Source: Dietzia timorensis (GTDB taxonomy: Bacteria; Actinomycetota; Actinomycetes; Mycobacteriales; Mycobacteriaceae). Taken from it: a stretch of DNA of 64,000 nucleotides. The stretch is taken from positions 3,162,001 through 3,226,000 of the forward strand of contig NZ_CP015961.1 of the NCBI RefSeq assembly GCF_001659785.1. Reading direction: 5' to 3'. Position numbers and translations under genes: made by a program. Shown piece by piece: positions 8,721 to 16,404 of this stretch. The notes under the pieces are model-generated. The model had not been told where the DNA came from and made no database searches. It worked only from the letters and a program-made list of their open reading frames with translations. Each line of letters opens with the position of its first letter. Within the stretch, counting starts at the first letter, position 1.

Positions 8721-9917
8721 ATGGCTAATTCCGAGATCACCCTGCACTGGTTCCTGCCCACCTACGGCGATTCGCGCGCGATCATGGCCGGCGGACATGG
8801 GACCACAGGGCATTACGGCGAGCGCGAAGCCGACCTCGGCTACCTCACCCAGCTCGCCCTGGCCGCGGAATCCAATGGCTTCGATTCCGTGCTCGTGCCG
8901 ACGGGACTGTGGTGCGAGGACGCGTGGATCGCGACCGCCGCGCTCATCGGAGCGACGAAGCGCCTGAGCTTTCTCGTGGCAGCTCGCCCCTCGCTGGTGA
9001 GCCCCACGGTGATCGCCCAGCAGGCCACGACGTTCCAGAAGCTGTCGAACGGCAGGCTCAAGCTCAATGTCGTGATCGGCGGCGAGGACCACGAACAGCG
9101 CGCGTTCGGAGACCACCGCAGCAAGGAAGAGCGCTACGCCGTGGGCGACGAATCGCTTCAGGTCATCAACCATCTCCTCACCGAGGACGAGCCGATCACG
9201 CTGCGCGGCGAGCACGTCGACGTCGAGAACGCCGTGCTTTCGCGCCGCCCGGCGCAGCCGCCGCAGGTGTTCTTCGGCGGCTCCTCTCCCGCCGGCATCG
9301 AGGTCGCCGCCAAGCATGCGCAGGTCTACCTCACCTGGGGTGAGCGCCCCGCCGACGTGCAGGCGAAGATCGAACGCGCGCGCACAGCCGCAGCCCGGCA
9401 CCGCCGCGAACTCGACTACGGCATCCGCCTCCACATCATCGCCCGCGAGACCGAAGACGAGGCCTGGACCGAGGCGCAGCGTCTCATCGACGGCCTCGAC
9501 CCCGAAGTGGTGAACCAGATCCAGGGCGGACTCGCGCGCTCGCAGTCCGAGGGTCAGCGCCGAATGACCGCGCTGCACTCGCGCGGCGACGGATTCACCC
9601 ACGGCACCGATGCCCGCGAGCTCGAGGTCGCCCCCAACCTGTGGGCGGGCATCGGACTCGTTCGCGGCGGGGCGGGCACGGCGCTCGTCGGCTCGTACGC
9701 GCAGGTCGCCGAGCGCATCGGCGAGTACTTCGATGCCGGCCTGAGCCACTTCATCTTCTCCGGTTACCCGCACCTCGAAGAGGCGTTCCACGTCGGCGAG
9801 GGAGTAATCCCCGAGCTGCACCGCCTCGGTTACGGCGTGAAGAACCGGCCGGCCCCCGAAGGCGAGGCACGCGCCGCACAGGTCCCCTTCGCACCGGTCG
9901 CCGCCAGCGCCTCGTAG
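8721..9917 (+). CDS. ssuD: FMNH2-dependent alkanesulfonate monooxygenase
   Basis: A 398-residue bacterial-luciferase-like TIM-barrel enzyme that closely tracks SsuD. Recognisable segments are LHWFLPTYGDSR at the N-terminus, VLVPTGLWCEDAWIA near residue 58, RLSFLVAARPSLVSPTV near 80, VYLTWGERPADVQAKIE near 205, and NLWAGIGLVRGGAGTALVG near 307, which is diagnostic of SsuD. With reduced FMN and O2 it desulfonates alkanesulfonates to an aldehyde and sulfite, supplying sulfur. The frame extends upstream to 8676, but the ATG at 8721 gives the family start. It heads a sulfur-scavenging operon with sfnG, an SfnC-like dehydrogenase and a flavin reductase. Confidence 0.93.
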   Translation: MANSEITLHWFLPTYGDSRAIMAGGHGTTGHYGEREADLGYLTQLALAAESNGFDSVLVPTGLWCEDAWIATAALIGATKRLSFLVAARPSLVSPTVIAQQATTFQKLSNGRLKLNVVIGGEDHEQRAFGDHRSKEERYAVGDESLQVINHLLTEDEPITLRGEHVDVENAVLSRRPAQPPQVFFGGSSPAGIEVAAKHAQVYLTWGERPADVQAKIERARTAAARHRRELDYGIRLHIIARETEDEAWTEAQRLIDGLDPEVVNQIQGGLARSQSEGQRRMTALHSRGDGFTHGTDARELEVAPNLWAGIGLVRGGAGTALVGSYAQVAERIGEYFDAGLSHFIFSGYPHLEEAFHVGEGVIPELHRLGYGVKNRPAPEGEARAAQVPFAPVAASAS

Positions 9918-9979
9918 AACACCCTCGCCCGCCGACATTCCCGGCAGGGCCACACCACACGCAACGAACAGGAACCACC

Positions 9980-11089
9980 ATGTCCACCGCAGGAATTACA
10001 GAGAATCTGCAGTACGCCTACTGGGTGCCCAACGTGTCCGGCGGGCTGGTTACGTCAAATGTAGAGCAGCGCACCGACTGGGGCATCGACTACAACGTCG
10101 CGCTCGCCCGCCACGCCGAGGAGGTCGGCTTCGACTACGCGTTGTCCCAGGTGCGCTACCTCGGCTCCTACGGGGCGAACAGCCAGCACGAGTCGGTGTC
10201 GTTCTCGCTCGCGCTCCTCGCCGCGACCGAGCGGCTCAAGGTCATCGCCGCCGTGCACCCGGGCTTTTGGCAGCCCGCCGTGCTCGCGAACCTCGCCGCC
10301 ACGGCGAGCGAGATCCACGGCGGCCGCTTCGCGCTCAACGTCGTCTCCGGCTGGCTGCGCGACGAATACGTGAAGTTCGGCGAGCCCTGGCTCGCGCACC
10401 AGGACCGCTACGAACGTAGTGCCGAGTTCCTCCAGGTGCTGCGCAAGATCCTCACCGAGGAGAACGTCGAGTTCGCCGGCGACCACTACCGCATCCGCGA
10501 CTACACGGCGAGCCCACGCCCTGCGGTTGTACCCGAACTGTTCCAAGGCGGCACCTCGACCGCTGCCCGCCGCAACGGCGGCCTCTACTCCGACTGGTAC
10601 TTCACCAACGGCGCCTCGCCGGAGGCGATCGGCGAACAGATCGCCGAAGTGCGCTCGCACGCCGAGGCCGCAGGCCGCGAGGTGAAGATCGGGCTCAACG
10701 GGTTCGTCATCCTCGAAGACACCGAGAAGGAGGCGAAGGAGCGGCTTCGCGAGATCGTCGCCGGGGCCAATACCGAGGCCGTCGAGGCCTTCCGCTCTTC
10801 GGTGAAGGAGGCCGGCGCTGCGACCGGCGACGGCAAGGGAATGTGGGCCGACTCCTCGTTCGAGGACCTCATCCAATACAACGACGGCTTCAAGACCGGG
10901 CTGATCGGCACGCGCGAGCAGATCGAGGAGCGCATCGACGCCTACCGCAAGGTCGGCGTGGACTTGATCCTCACCGGCTTCCTCCACTTCGACGAGGAGC
11001 TGCAGCGCTTCGGCCGCGAGATCATCGGGCATGACGCCGGACGTGCCGAGCCCGCCCGCGAACGCGTCCTCGTGTCCGGCGCACGATGA
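9980..11089 (+). CDS. sfnG: dimethylsulfone monooxygenase SfnG
   Basis: A 369-residue LLM-class flavin monooxygenase. The N-terminal YAYWVPNVSGGLVTSNVEQR, the central QHESVSFSLALLAATERLKV and LNVVSGWLRDEYVKFGEPW, and the C-terminal FEDLIQYNDGFKTGLIGTR are SfnG hallmarks. SfnG oxidises dimethylsulfone with FMNH2 to methanesulfinate, which can then feed an SsuD/MsuD-type enzyme. The ATG at 9980 has AGGA seven to eight bases upstream. Its stop overlaps the start of the next gene (ATGA at 11086-11089), so the two are translationally coupled. Confidence 0.94.
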   Translation: MSTAGITENLQYAYWVPNVSGGLVTSNVEQRTDWGIDYNVALARHAEEVGFDYALSQVRYLGSYGANSQHESVSFSLALLAATERLKVIAAVHPGFWQPAVLANLAATASEIHGGRFALNVVSGWLRDEYVKFGEPWLAHQDRYERSAEFLQVLRKILTEENVEFAGDHYRIRDYTASPRPAVVPELFQGGTSTAARRNGGLYSDWYFTNGASPEAIGEQIAEVRSHAEAAGREVKIGLNGFVILEDTEKEAKERLREIVAGANTEAVEAFRSSVKEAGAATGDGKGMWADSSFEDLIQYNDGFKTGLIGTREQIEERIDAYRKVGVDLILTGFLHFDEELQRFGREIIGHDAGRAEPARERVLVSGAR

Positions 11090-12333
11090 GCGCCCCCACG
11101 ACGACGCGCGCACTCCGGCCGGCGGCTTCGGCGATCGGCGGACCCCGTGCCGCCGCGACCTCTTCACCCGAGGCGGCGCTGTCGCCCTCGGCCGCGCCCT
11201 TCGACGCGCTCCTGCGCGAGGCAGCGCGGATCGGCGAGCGAGCGCGGAACGTCGCCGGCGAACGCGAAGCCGGTGACCGCGAACTCTTCGCCGAGGTCGA
11301 CGAACTCAAGGCGTCGGGGATTCTCGGAGCGGCCGTGCCCGCGCGCCTCGGTGGCCCGGCGACAGCGGCCGGAGACGTTTCCCCTTCGCAGCGCGCCGAG
11401 CTCCTCCGGGTCCTCGCCTACGGGAACGGCTCGCTCGCGCAAATCGTGCAGCCGCATTTCGTGTTCGCCAGGTGGCTGTTCTCCGGCCGACGGCCGAGTT
11501 CCGAGCGGGAGTGGGCCGAGCGGATTCTCGGCGGGTCGCTGCTGTCGAACGCGCAGGCCGAGCGCGGACCGCACGTCGCCGTCACACTTGCCGACGATGC
11601 GAAGAGCGCGCGCCTCGACGGCGTGAAATACTTCTGCACAGGCTCGCCGTACGCGGACCACCTCGCGGTGAGCGCGTTCCACCACGGCGCCTCGGACGAG
11701 ACGCTTCCCGATGTCGTCGCTTTCGTCGACGCGCTCGCGCCCGGCGTGCGGCTCGTCGACGAATGGGATGCGCTCGGACAGCGGCTCACCGGTTCCGGCC
11801 GGGTCGAGCTCGATGCGGTGAGCGTCGGCGCCGAGAACGTCTTCGCCTTCGACACCGATTCCCTGCCCGCGTACGGCGCGTTCGCGCAGCTGTTGCACGC
11901 GGCGATCGATGTCGGTCTCGCCGAGGCCGCGCTCGACGAGGCGCTCGATCTGGCCCGCGCGGCCGGTATCGGCGGCGAGCTCACCGAGCATCTCGCCGGG
12001 GAGCTCGCCGCGCGCGCCTTCACCGCGGGCGCGGTCCTCGAATCCGCCGGGCGTGCTGTCGACCAGGCCTTCGACGCCGGTGTCGACGCGGACGGCCGCG
12101 CCGCGCTCGCCGTCGGCGCGGCGAAGGCAACCACCGGGGAGCTCACCGTCGACATCGCCTCCCGCGTGTTCGAGCTGACCGGCACCCGCGGCATCGCGCC
12201 GAGCGTCGAGCTCGACCGCCGATGGCGCGATCTGCGCACACACACGCTCCACGAGCGACGCCGCGACAAGCTCCGCATCCTCGGGCGCTCGTTCCTCGAC
12301 GCCACCCCACCCGCGACAGGCACACAGTTCTGA
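11086..12333 (+). CDS. acyl-CoA dehydrogenase-like flavoprotein (SfnC/DszC type)
   Basis: A 415-residue protein of the acyl-CoA dehydrogenase/DszC monooxygenase fold. After an Ala-rich N-terminus it shows ELLRVLAYGNGSLAQIVQPH, the flavin-contact segment NAQAERGPHVAV, DGVKYFCTGSPYADHLAV, and a C-terminal helical bundle ending VELDRRWRDLRTHTLHERRR. In sulfur-starvation operons such proteins (SfnC, DszC) are flavin-dependent oxygenases on organosulfur compounds rather than beta-oxidation enzymes. The catalytic Glu of true acyl-CoA dehydrogenases is not evident. It starts inside the sfnG stop (ATGA) and is followed 47 bp later by the flavin reductase. The Ala-rich first ~35 residues leave some uncertainty about the start. 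Confidence 0.83.
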   Translation: MSAPTTTRALRPAASAIGGPRAAATSSPEAALSPSAAPFDALLREAARIGERARNVAGEREAGDRELFAEVDELKASGILGAAVPARLGGPATAAGDVSPSQRAELLRVLAYGNGSLAQIVQPHFVFARWLFSGRRPSSEREWAERILGGSLLSNAQAERGPHVAVTLADDAKSARLDGVKYFCTGSPYADHLAVSAFHHGASDETLPDVVAFVDALAPGVRLVDEWDALGQRLTGSGRVELDAVSVGAENVFAFDTDSLPAYGAFAQLLHAAIDVGLAEAALDEALDLARAAGIGGELTEHLAGELAARAFTAGAVLESAGRAVDQAFDAGVDADGRAALAVGAAKATTGELTVDIASRVFELTGTRGIAPSVELDRRWRDLRTHTLHERRRDKLRILGRSFLDATPPATGTQF

Positions 12334-12380
12334 CCGATCCGAACGGCGGCACACGATCCGCCGACAGCGAAGGGAATCTC

Positions 12381-12911
12381 ATGACCACGACCTCCATCCG
12401 CCACGACGACCCCGCCATCGCCGATCTCTCCCCCGAGGTCAGCGGCAAGGACCTGCGCAATATCCTCGCCGGCGTCCCCACTCCGATCGCCACCGTCGCC
12501 GCGCTCGTCGACGACGTGCCGGTCGGCATGGTCGTCGGGACGTTCGTGGGCGTGAGCCTCGAGCCGCCGATCGTGTCGGTGAGCCTGCAGAAGTCCTCGT
12601 CGACGTGGCCGCTGCTGCGGCGCGCCGATTCGCTCGGCGTCTCCGTGCTCACCGCCGATCACTCGGGCCATATCGGCCGGCTCAGCGGGCCATCCGCCGA
12701 GCGTTTCGACGGCATCGGCTGGACGGGCGACGACTCGGCGGTGTTCCTCGACGGCGCGGCCGCCTCGTTCCGCACGCGCATCCATTCCGAGGTCGACGCG
12801 GGCGACCACGTCATAGCGCTGCTCACCGTCGACTACGCCTACTCGCGCCCGTCCGCCGCGGACGCGCTCGTCTTCCATAATTCGAAGGTCACCACCCCGC
12901 ACATCGGCTGA
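12381..12911 (+). CDS. flavin reductase family protein
   Basis: A 176-residue split-barrel flavin reductase (HpaC/DszD-like). It shows the conserved LRNILAGVPTPIATVAAL opening, VGMVVGTFVGVSLEPPIVSVSL and LGVSVLTADHSG. It would use NAD(P)H to reduce free FMN, supplying FMNH2 to SsuD, SfnG and the SfnC-like enzyme encoded just upstream. The start ATG at 12381 follows AAGGGA by 6 bases. It is the last clear member of the sulfur operon; the next gene is 39 bp downstream and could be cotranscribed. Confidence 0.9.
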   Translation: MTTTSIRHDDPAIADLSPEVSGKDLRNILAGVPTPIATVAALVDDVPVGMVVGTFVGVSLEPPIVSVSLQKSSSTWPLLRRADSLGVSVLTADHSGHIGRLSGPSAERFDGIGWTGDDSAVFLDGAAASFRTRIHSEVDAGDHVIALLTVDYAYSRPSAADALVFHNSKVTTPHIG

Positions 12912-12950
12912 GGCACGGCCGCATCGGCGAGCGCGGGTACAACTGGAGGC

Positions 12951-13421
12951 ATGTCCGAACGCATCGAAGTCGCCCGCTTCATCCCCGCAGAGCCCGCCGA
13001 AATCTTCGCCCTCCTCTGCGATCCGTGGGGGCACGTCGCCATCGACTCCTCCGGCATGCTCCAAAGCGCGAGCGGCTCGCCGGTCACCGCCGCGGGCGAG
13101 GAGTTCACCATCCACATGGACCGCGAGGCGCTCGGGGACGTGGACCTCGGCAAGTATGACGTCGCCGTGCAGTTCACCACCGTCGTCCCCGATCGCGAGA
13201 TCGCGTGGACCATCGACGGCGCGATCAAACCCCCGATAGGCCACACCTACGGCTACCGCCTCGAGCCCACCGACGGTGGCACCACCGTGACGAGCTATTA
13301 CGACTGGTCCACGGCCGCGCCGGAATGGAAGAAGATCTTCCCGGTGATCTCCGAGTCCGCGCTCAAGGGAACCCTCGGCATCCTCGACCGCACGGTCCGC
13401 CACGGCTACTACCGGCCGTAA
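12951..13421 (+). CDS. SRPBCC family protein
   Basis: A 156-residue helix-grip protein. IEVARFIPAEPAEIFALLCDP is the typical N-terminal strand and helix, followed by strands GEEFTIHMDR, KYDVAVQFTTVVPDREIAWTI and YRLEPTDGGTTVTSYYDW, and a closing helix. It could bind a small hydrophobic ligand or act as a cyclase-like protein; the substrate is unknown. It lies 39 bp after the flavin reductase with GGAGG seven to eight bases before the ATG. It may be read through from the sulfur operon, but a sulfur role is only positional inference. Confidence 0.8.
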   Translation: MSERIEVARFIPAEPAEIFALLCDPWGHVAIDSSGMLQSASGSPVTAAGEEFTIHMDREALGDVDLGKYDVAVQFTTVVPDREIAWTIDGAIKPPIGHTYGYRLEPTDGGTTVTSYYDWSTAAPEWKKIFPVISESALKGTLGILDRTVRHGYYRP

Positions 13422-13455
13422 ATCGGCTTCCCGCTTTCAAGCACGAGCCCCTCGC

Positions 13456-14328
13456 CTACGCCCGCTGCGCGCGGAGGAGCGCGAGTGTGTGGCGCGACAG
13501 CGCCCCGAGGCGCCACCGCTCCGGAATCTCCACGGCGACACCCGCGTCGATGAGCGGTCCCGCCGTCACCGGTCCAACGGCCAGGGCAAGCGTGCGGTCG
13601 GCGAAATTGAGAAGTGCGCCGTCATACCAACCGAGCCGATCCGCCTCGCGCAGCCAGGCCTCCGAGCCTGGCGCGGACGTAAACAGCACGGCATCGAACT
13701 CGCCCTCGGCCACCTCCCGAATGCTGCGCTCGAGCACCTCACGGTCGGCCGGCGGCCCCCACCGGTAAACAACCAGCCCTATGACGTCGGAGCCCGCCGC
13801 CCGCAGGTCCGCATCGATCCCGTCGGCACCAGAACCGTGGAACTGCACGGCAACCTTCGCAACATCGAGATCCTGCGCGAGGAGATAGCCGCGGAGCTCA
13901 TCACTCAACCCATCCGGCGCCTCCCACTCAGGCGCGAAACCGGCCTTCTTCACCGCGCCGGTGACCTTCGCGCCACGCGAGACAATGCGCGCCGAGGCGA
14001 GAACGTCCTCTAGCTGCTCGCGGATCCCGAAGTGTTCAGCCGCCTCGAGCCAGCCAGTGAACCCGACACCCGTCGTCGCGACGACGATGTCCGGACGCTC
14101 GGCGACGACCCGCTCGGTAGCGCGGCGGAGCTCCTCGTCGTCCGGATGGGCGATCGTCGACATCGGCGGGGCGACGACCGTCTCGATGCCGTGGCGGCCG
14201 AGGACCGTGACGACATCGCCGGCGCGCCGCTCGAAGGCCGCGAGGACGCGGCAGCCCGCCAGCGCGTCCGCACCGACGTCGACAGCCTCGCCCGCGGCAT
14301 CGTCGGACTGTGGTGACTCACTGGACAC
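13456..14328 (-). CDS. hemD: uroporphyrinogen-III synthase (HemD-like)
   Basis: A 290-residue protein with the two-domain alternating alpha/beta HemD build. GCRVLAAFERRAGDVVTVLGRHG opens domain 1, RPDIVVATTGVGFTGWLEAA holds the conserved T-G-x-G-x segment, and EFDAVLFTSAPGSEAWL in domain 2 is the typical V-x-F-T-S-A-x-x motif. HemD closes hydroxymethylbilane to uroporphyrinogen III in heme and cobalamin synthesis. There is no response-regulator-like C-terminal fusion as in the longer mycobacterial homologue, and no other heme genes are beside it, so it may be a second, regulatory-type copy. It lies 12 bp downstream of the PPOX gene on the same strand. Confidence 0.8.
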   Translation of the reverse strand: MSSESPQSDDAAGEAVDVGADALAGCRVLAAFERRAGDVVTVLGRHGIETVVAPPMSTIAHPDDEELRRATERVVAERPDIVVATTGVGFTGWLEAAEHFGIREQLEDVLASARIVSRGAKVTGAVKKAGFAPEWEAPDGLSDELRGYLLAQDLDVAKVAVQFHGSGADGIDADLRAAGSDVIGLVVYRWGPPADREVLERSIREVAEGEFDAVLFTSAPGSEAWLREADRLGWYDGALLNFADRTLALAVGPVTAGPLIDAGVAVEIPERWRLGALSRHTLALLRAQRA

Positions 14329-14340
14329 TGACGTTCCTCC

Positions 14341-14760
14341 TCAGACGCTCATCGAGGCGAAGCGCCACTTCGTGGGGCGGAATGAGTACACATTCTCGTC
14401 CGGCATATGTTCACTCGCCATCTCCACGAAGCGATCAATCGCCTCGCCTTCGAGATAGCGGGAGGCCAGCTCGCGGTCGTCCGCCGACTCTGCCTCGCGG
14501 ACATCCACCAGCTCCAAGTCTACCGCTACAAAAGTGGCGTTCTGCGCAGATTCCTCTACGACCAACGTTGCGGCACCGGCGTGGGCGAGAAGCTTTGCCT
14601 TGCGCGTCGAGGCCGAGGTGACGATCCGAACGCTTCCGCCCGGCTCGTACAGATACCAGACCGGAGTCGCCGCTGGCGGACCGCTTTCTGCGGCCACCGC
14701 GAAGATGCCCACTCTGGGGTCTGCAAGAAATTCCCGCGCTGCCGTTTCGTCGAAAGCCAT
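14341..14760 (-). CDS. pyridoxamine 5'-phosphate oxidase family (split-barrel) protein
   Basis: A 139-residue PPOX-fold protein. REFLADPRVGIFAVAAESGPP is the opening strand pair, TPVWYLYEPGGSVRIVTSA the canonical second motif, and RKAKLLAHAGAATLVVEE the helix-strand contacting the flavin phosphate. Such small proteins bind FMN, F420 or heme and reduce diverse substrates; the cofactor is not decided here. It is transcribed toward hemD (12 bp gap), suggesting a two-gene operon. It diverges from the FMN reductase gene across a region containing a perfect inverted repeat at 14878-14896. Confidence 0.78.
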   Translation of the reverse strand: MAFDETAAREFLADPRVGIFAVAAESGPPAATPVWYLYEPGGSVRIVTSASTRKAKLLAHAGAATLVVEESAQNATFVAVDLELVDVREAESADDRELASRYLEGEAIDRFVEMASEHMPDENVYSFRPTKWRFASMSV

Positions 14761-14877
14761 AGGTTCACGATAAGCACGATGACCGACACTTCAAGACGGT
14801 TAGCCCTCCACCTGGGAGGAACCTCTCGGGAATATCACCGCGGGCCGAACTGTTGATTCGTCTACGAAATGCCCGTA

Positions 14878-14896
14878 CAACGTTGGTAGAACGTTG
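14878..14896. promoter_or_regulatory. perfect inverted repeat, candidate operator of the FMN reductase gene
   Basis: CAACGTT (14878-14884) and AACGTTG (14890-14896) are perfect 7-base arms around GGTAG, centred about 50 bp upstream of the NAD(P)H-dependent FMN reductase start at 14937. The 19-bp size fits a MarR/HxlR- or TetR-type dimer. Such redox reductases are often induced by quinone or thiol stress, but the regulator is not in this window. Confidence 0.55.
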
Positions 14897-14936
14897 AACG
14901 AAGGCAAAAGACATCTACTTAGAGGAGTTCGACGAA

Positions 14937-15473
14937 ATGAAGGTTGGCATCATCGACGGTTCGGTCCGCGAGGGACGCAAGTCCACCACGGTTGCCGAGT
15001 GGGTCAAGCAGAACGCGGACAGCCACGGCGGCGCCGAGTTCGAGATCGTCTCGCTTGCGGAATTCAACATCCCGATCCTCACCAGCGCCACGGTCCCCGG
15101 CGCCGCGAACCGCCAGTACGACACCCCCGAGGTGCAGAAATGGTCCGAGGCGATCGATTCCTTTGACGCCTTTATCTTCGTGACCCCCGAGTACAACCAC
15201 GGCGTGCCCGGCGCGCTGAAGAACGCCTTCGACTCCATCGGCCCGGAATGGCAGAACAAGCCGGCCGCGATCGTGTCTTACGGCGCCGACAACGGTGTCC
15301 GCGCCGTCGAGCAGTGGCGCCAGATCCTCGCGAACTTCAACATGCACGTCGTGCGCTCGCAGGTCTCGCTGTCCCTCTTCACCGAGTTCTCCGAGACCGG
15401 CGTCTCGCCCGAGGAGCGCCGCACCGGCGAGATCAACGGTCTGCTCGACCAACTGATCGCCGCGGGCAAGTAG
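14937..15473 (+). CDS. NADPH-dependent FMN reductase (flavodoxin-like oxidoreductase)
   Basis: A 178-residue flavodoxin-fold enzyme. KVGIIDGSVREGRKSTTVAEW is the FMN phosphate loop and FVTPEYNHGVPGALKNAFD (about residues 80-98) is the diagnostic P-E-Y-N motif that packs on the flavin ring. It reduces quinones, azo compounds or free flavins with NAD(P)H. AGGAG precedes the ATG by about 8 bases. A strong candidate operator is upstream and a 19-bp-stem bidirectional terminator follows. The recurrent CTCCGACGTCATA motif begins 11 bp after its stop. Confidence 0.9.
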   Translation: MKVGIIDGSVREGRKSTTVAEWVKQNADSHGGAEFEIVSLAEFNIPILTSATVPGAANRQYDTPEVQKWSEAIDSFDAFIFVTPEYNHGVPGALKNAFDSIGPEWQNKPAAIVSYGADNGVRAVEQWRQILANFNMHVVRSQVSLSLFTEFSETGVSPEERRTGEINGLLDQLIAAGK

Positions 15474-15483
15474 GTTTCCGTAC

Positions 15484-15496
15484 CTCCGACGTCATA
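15484..15496 (+). repeat. recurrent motif copy, CTCCGACGTCATA
   Basis: An exact consensus copy starting 11 bp after the FMN reductase stop, codirectional with that gene and before its terminator. See the finding on the recurrent motif. Confidence 0.5.
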
Positions 15497-15523
15497 GTTG
15501 GGGGTAAGCGGGGACGAACGAGA

Positions 15524-15565
15524 GAAGGTGCCCTACCGCGAATGGATTCGCGGTAGGGCACCTTC
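15524..15565. terminator. bidirectional terminator hairpin
   Basis: A 19-bp perfect stem with core GGTGCCCTACCGCGAA (15527-15542) and TTCGCGGTAGGGCACC (15547-15562), closed by a TGGA loop. It lies between the converging FMN reductase and DUF4282 genes and would serve both. Confidence 0.88.
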
Positions 15566-15591
15566 GCGATTTGTGGGGTGCGGCGCGCGGG

Positions 15592-16266
15592 TTATGCTTG
15601 CGAGCGGAGTTCGCGGCGTAGTCCCTCGATTTCCTGGCGCGTGCCCGCGGTGTTCTGTGAGGTGCGGACGAGGGCGATCATGAATTCGAGGGAGAGGCGG
15701 ATGAGCACAATGTAGATGAGCGGCGGGATCCAGCCGAAGAGGACGAAGGCGACGAGGACGAGCCAGCCGCCATCTCCGGCTACCGCCGCGCCGAGCGAGC
15801 TGAGGAGGCCGATGATCCACAGCAACGCGAAGACGATGATGAAGAACATGTAGATGAATCGCGCGAATTTGATCGCGATGAAGCTCTGGAACGACATATC
15901 GAATAGCGCGGAGAAGAATCCCCTCGCCTCGGCGGCTGCCGGCCCCTGCTGCGGGGCGCCCCACTGCTGGTTACCCTGCGGCGCTCCGCCTGCCGGGATA
16001 CCGCCCGAAGCGTAGCCGTAACCACCGAACTCGCCTCCCGGGTACTGACCTGCCTGCGGGTAACCGCCCGAGGGATTGTTGGCGCCGGGCGGATACGTGC
16101 CGTCCGCCGGGTACCCGCCGGGCTGTGAGTAGCCGCCGGGCTGTGAGTAGCCGCCAGCCGCGGGGTAGCCACCTGAGGAATTATTGCCACCTGCCGGAAC
16201 GGAGCCACCCTGCGGACCTTGGCCGTCGGGCTGTGGGGCGTAGGGGTTCCCGGGTTGGTCGGTCAT
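15592..16266 (-). CDS. DUF4282 domain membrane protein with Gly/Pro/Gln-rich N-terminus
   Basis: A 224-residue protein. Residues 1-115 are a low-complexity cytoplasmic region with repeated GGYSQPGGY/GGYPA units, rich in Gly, Pro, Tyr and Gln. From about 118 the DUF4282 domain begins (FFSALFDMSFQSFIAIKFARF) with two hydrophobic helices, FMFIIVFALLWIIGLL-like and LVLVAFVLFGWIPPLIYIVL, and a conserved RLSLEFMIALVRTSQNT. The function of DUF4282 proteins is unknown; they are small actinobacterial membrane proteins. A direct duplication inside the repeats is visible at 16121-16152 (GGCTGTGAGTAGCCGCC twice). The ATG follows AAGGAGG. Confidence 0.82.
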   Translation of the reverse strand: MTDQPGNPYAPQPDGQGPQGGSVPAGGNNSSGGYPAAGGYSQPGGYSQPGGYPADGTYPPGANNPSGGYPQAGQYPGGEFGGYGYASGGIPAGGAPQGNQQWGAPQQGPAAAEARGFFSALFDMSFQSFIAIKFARFIYMFFIIVFALLWIIGLLSSLGAAVAGDGGWLVLVAFVLFGWIPPLIYIVLIRLSLEFMIALVRTSQNTAGTRQEIEGLRRELRSQA

Positions 16267-16404
16267 TGCTGCCTCCTTGTGGGGATATCTCGTGAGCGAT
16301 GTTCACGCTACCTTTGCGATAGGTGGACAACACCGGTTTCCCGTTTTCTCGGCTTTCGCCGGTTCGTGAGGCATTTGGGCCGGTGCCCATTTACAGTTGT
16401 GCCC

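Noticed and set aside
9641-9979. Upstream extension of sfnG
   Set aside because: The added residues overlap ssuD and have no similarity to SfnG; the ATG at 9980 has a ribosome site and the family N-terminus.
11418-13403. A 661-residue minus-strand frame across the SfnC-like and flavin reductase genes
   Set aside because: It spans two well-supported genes and the gaps between them, and shows no family features.
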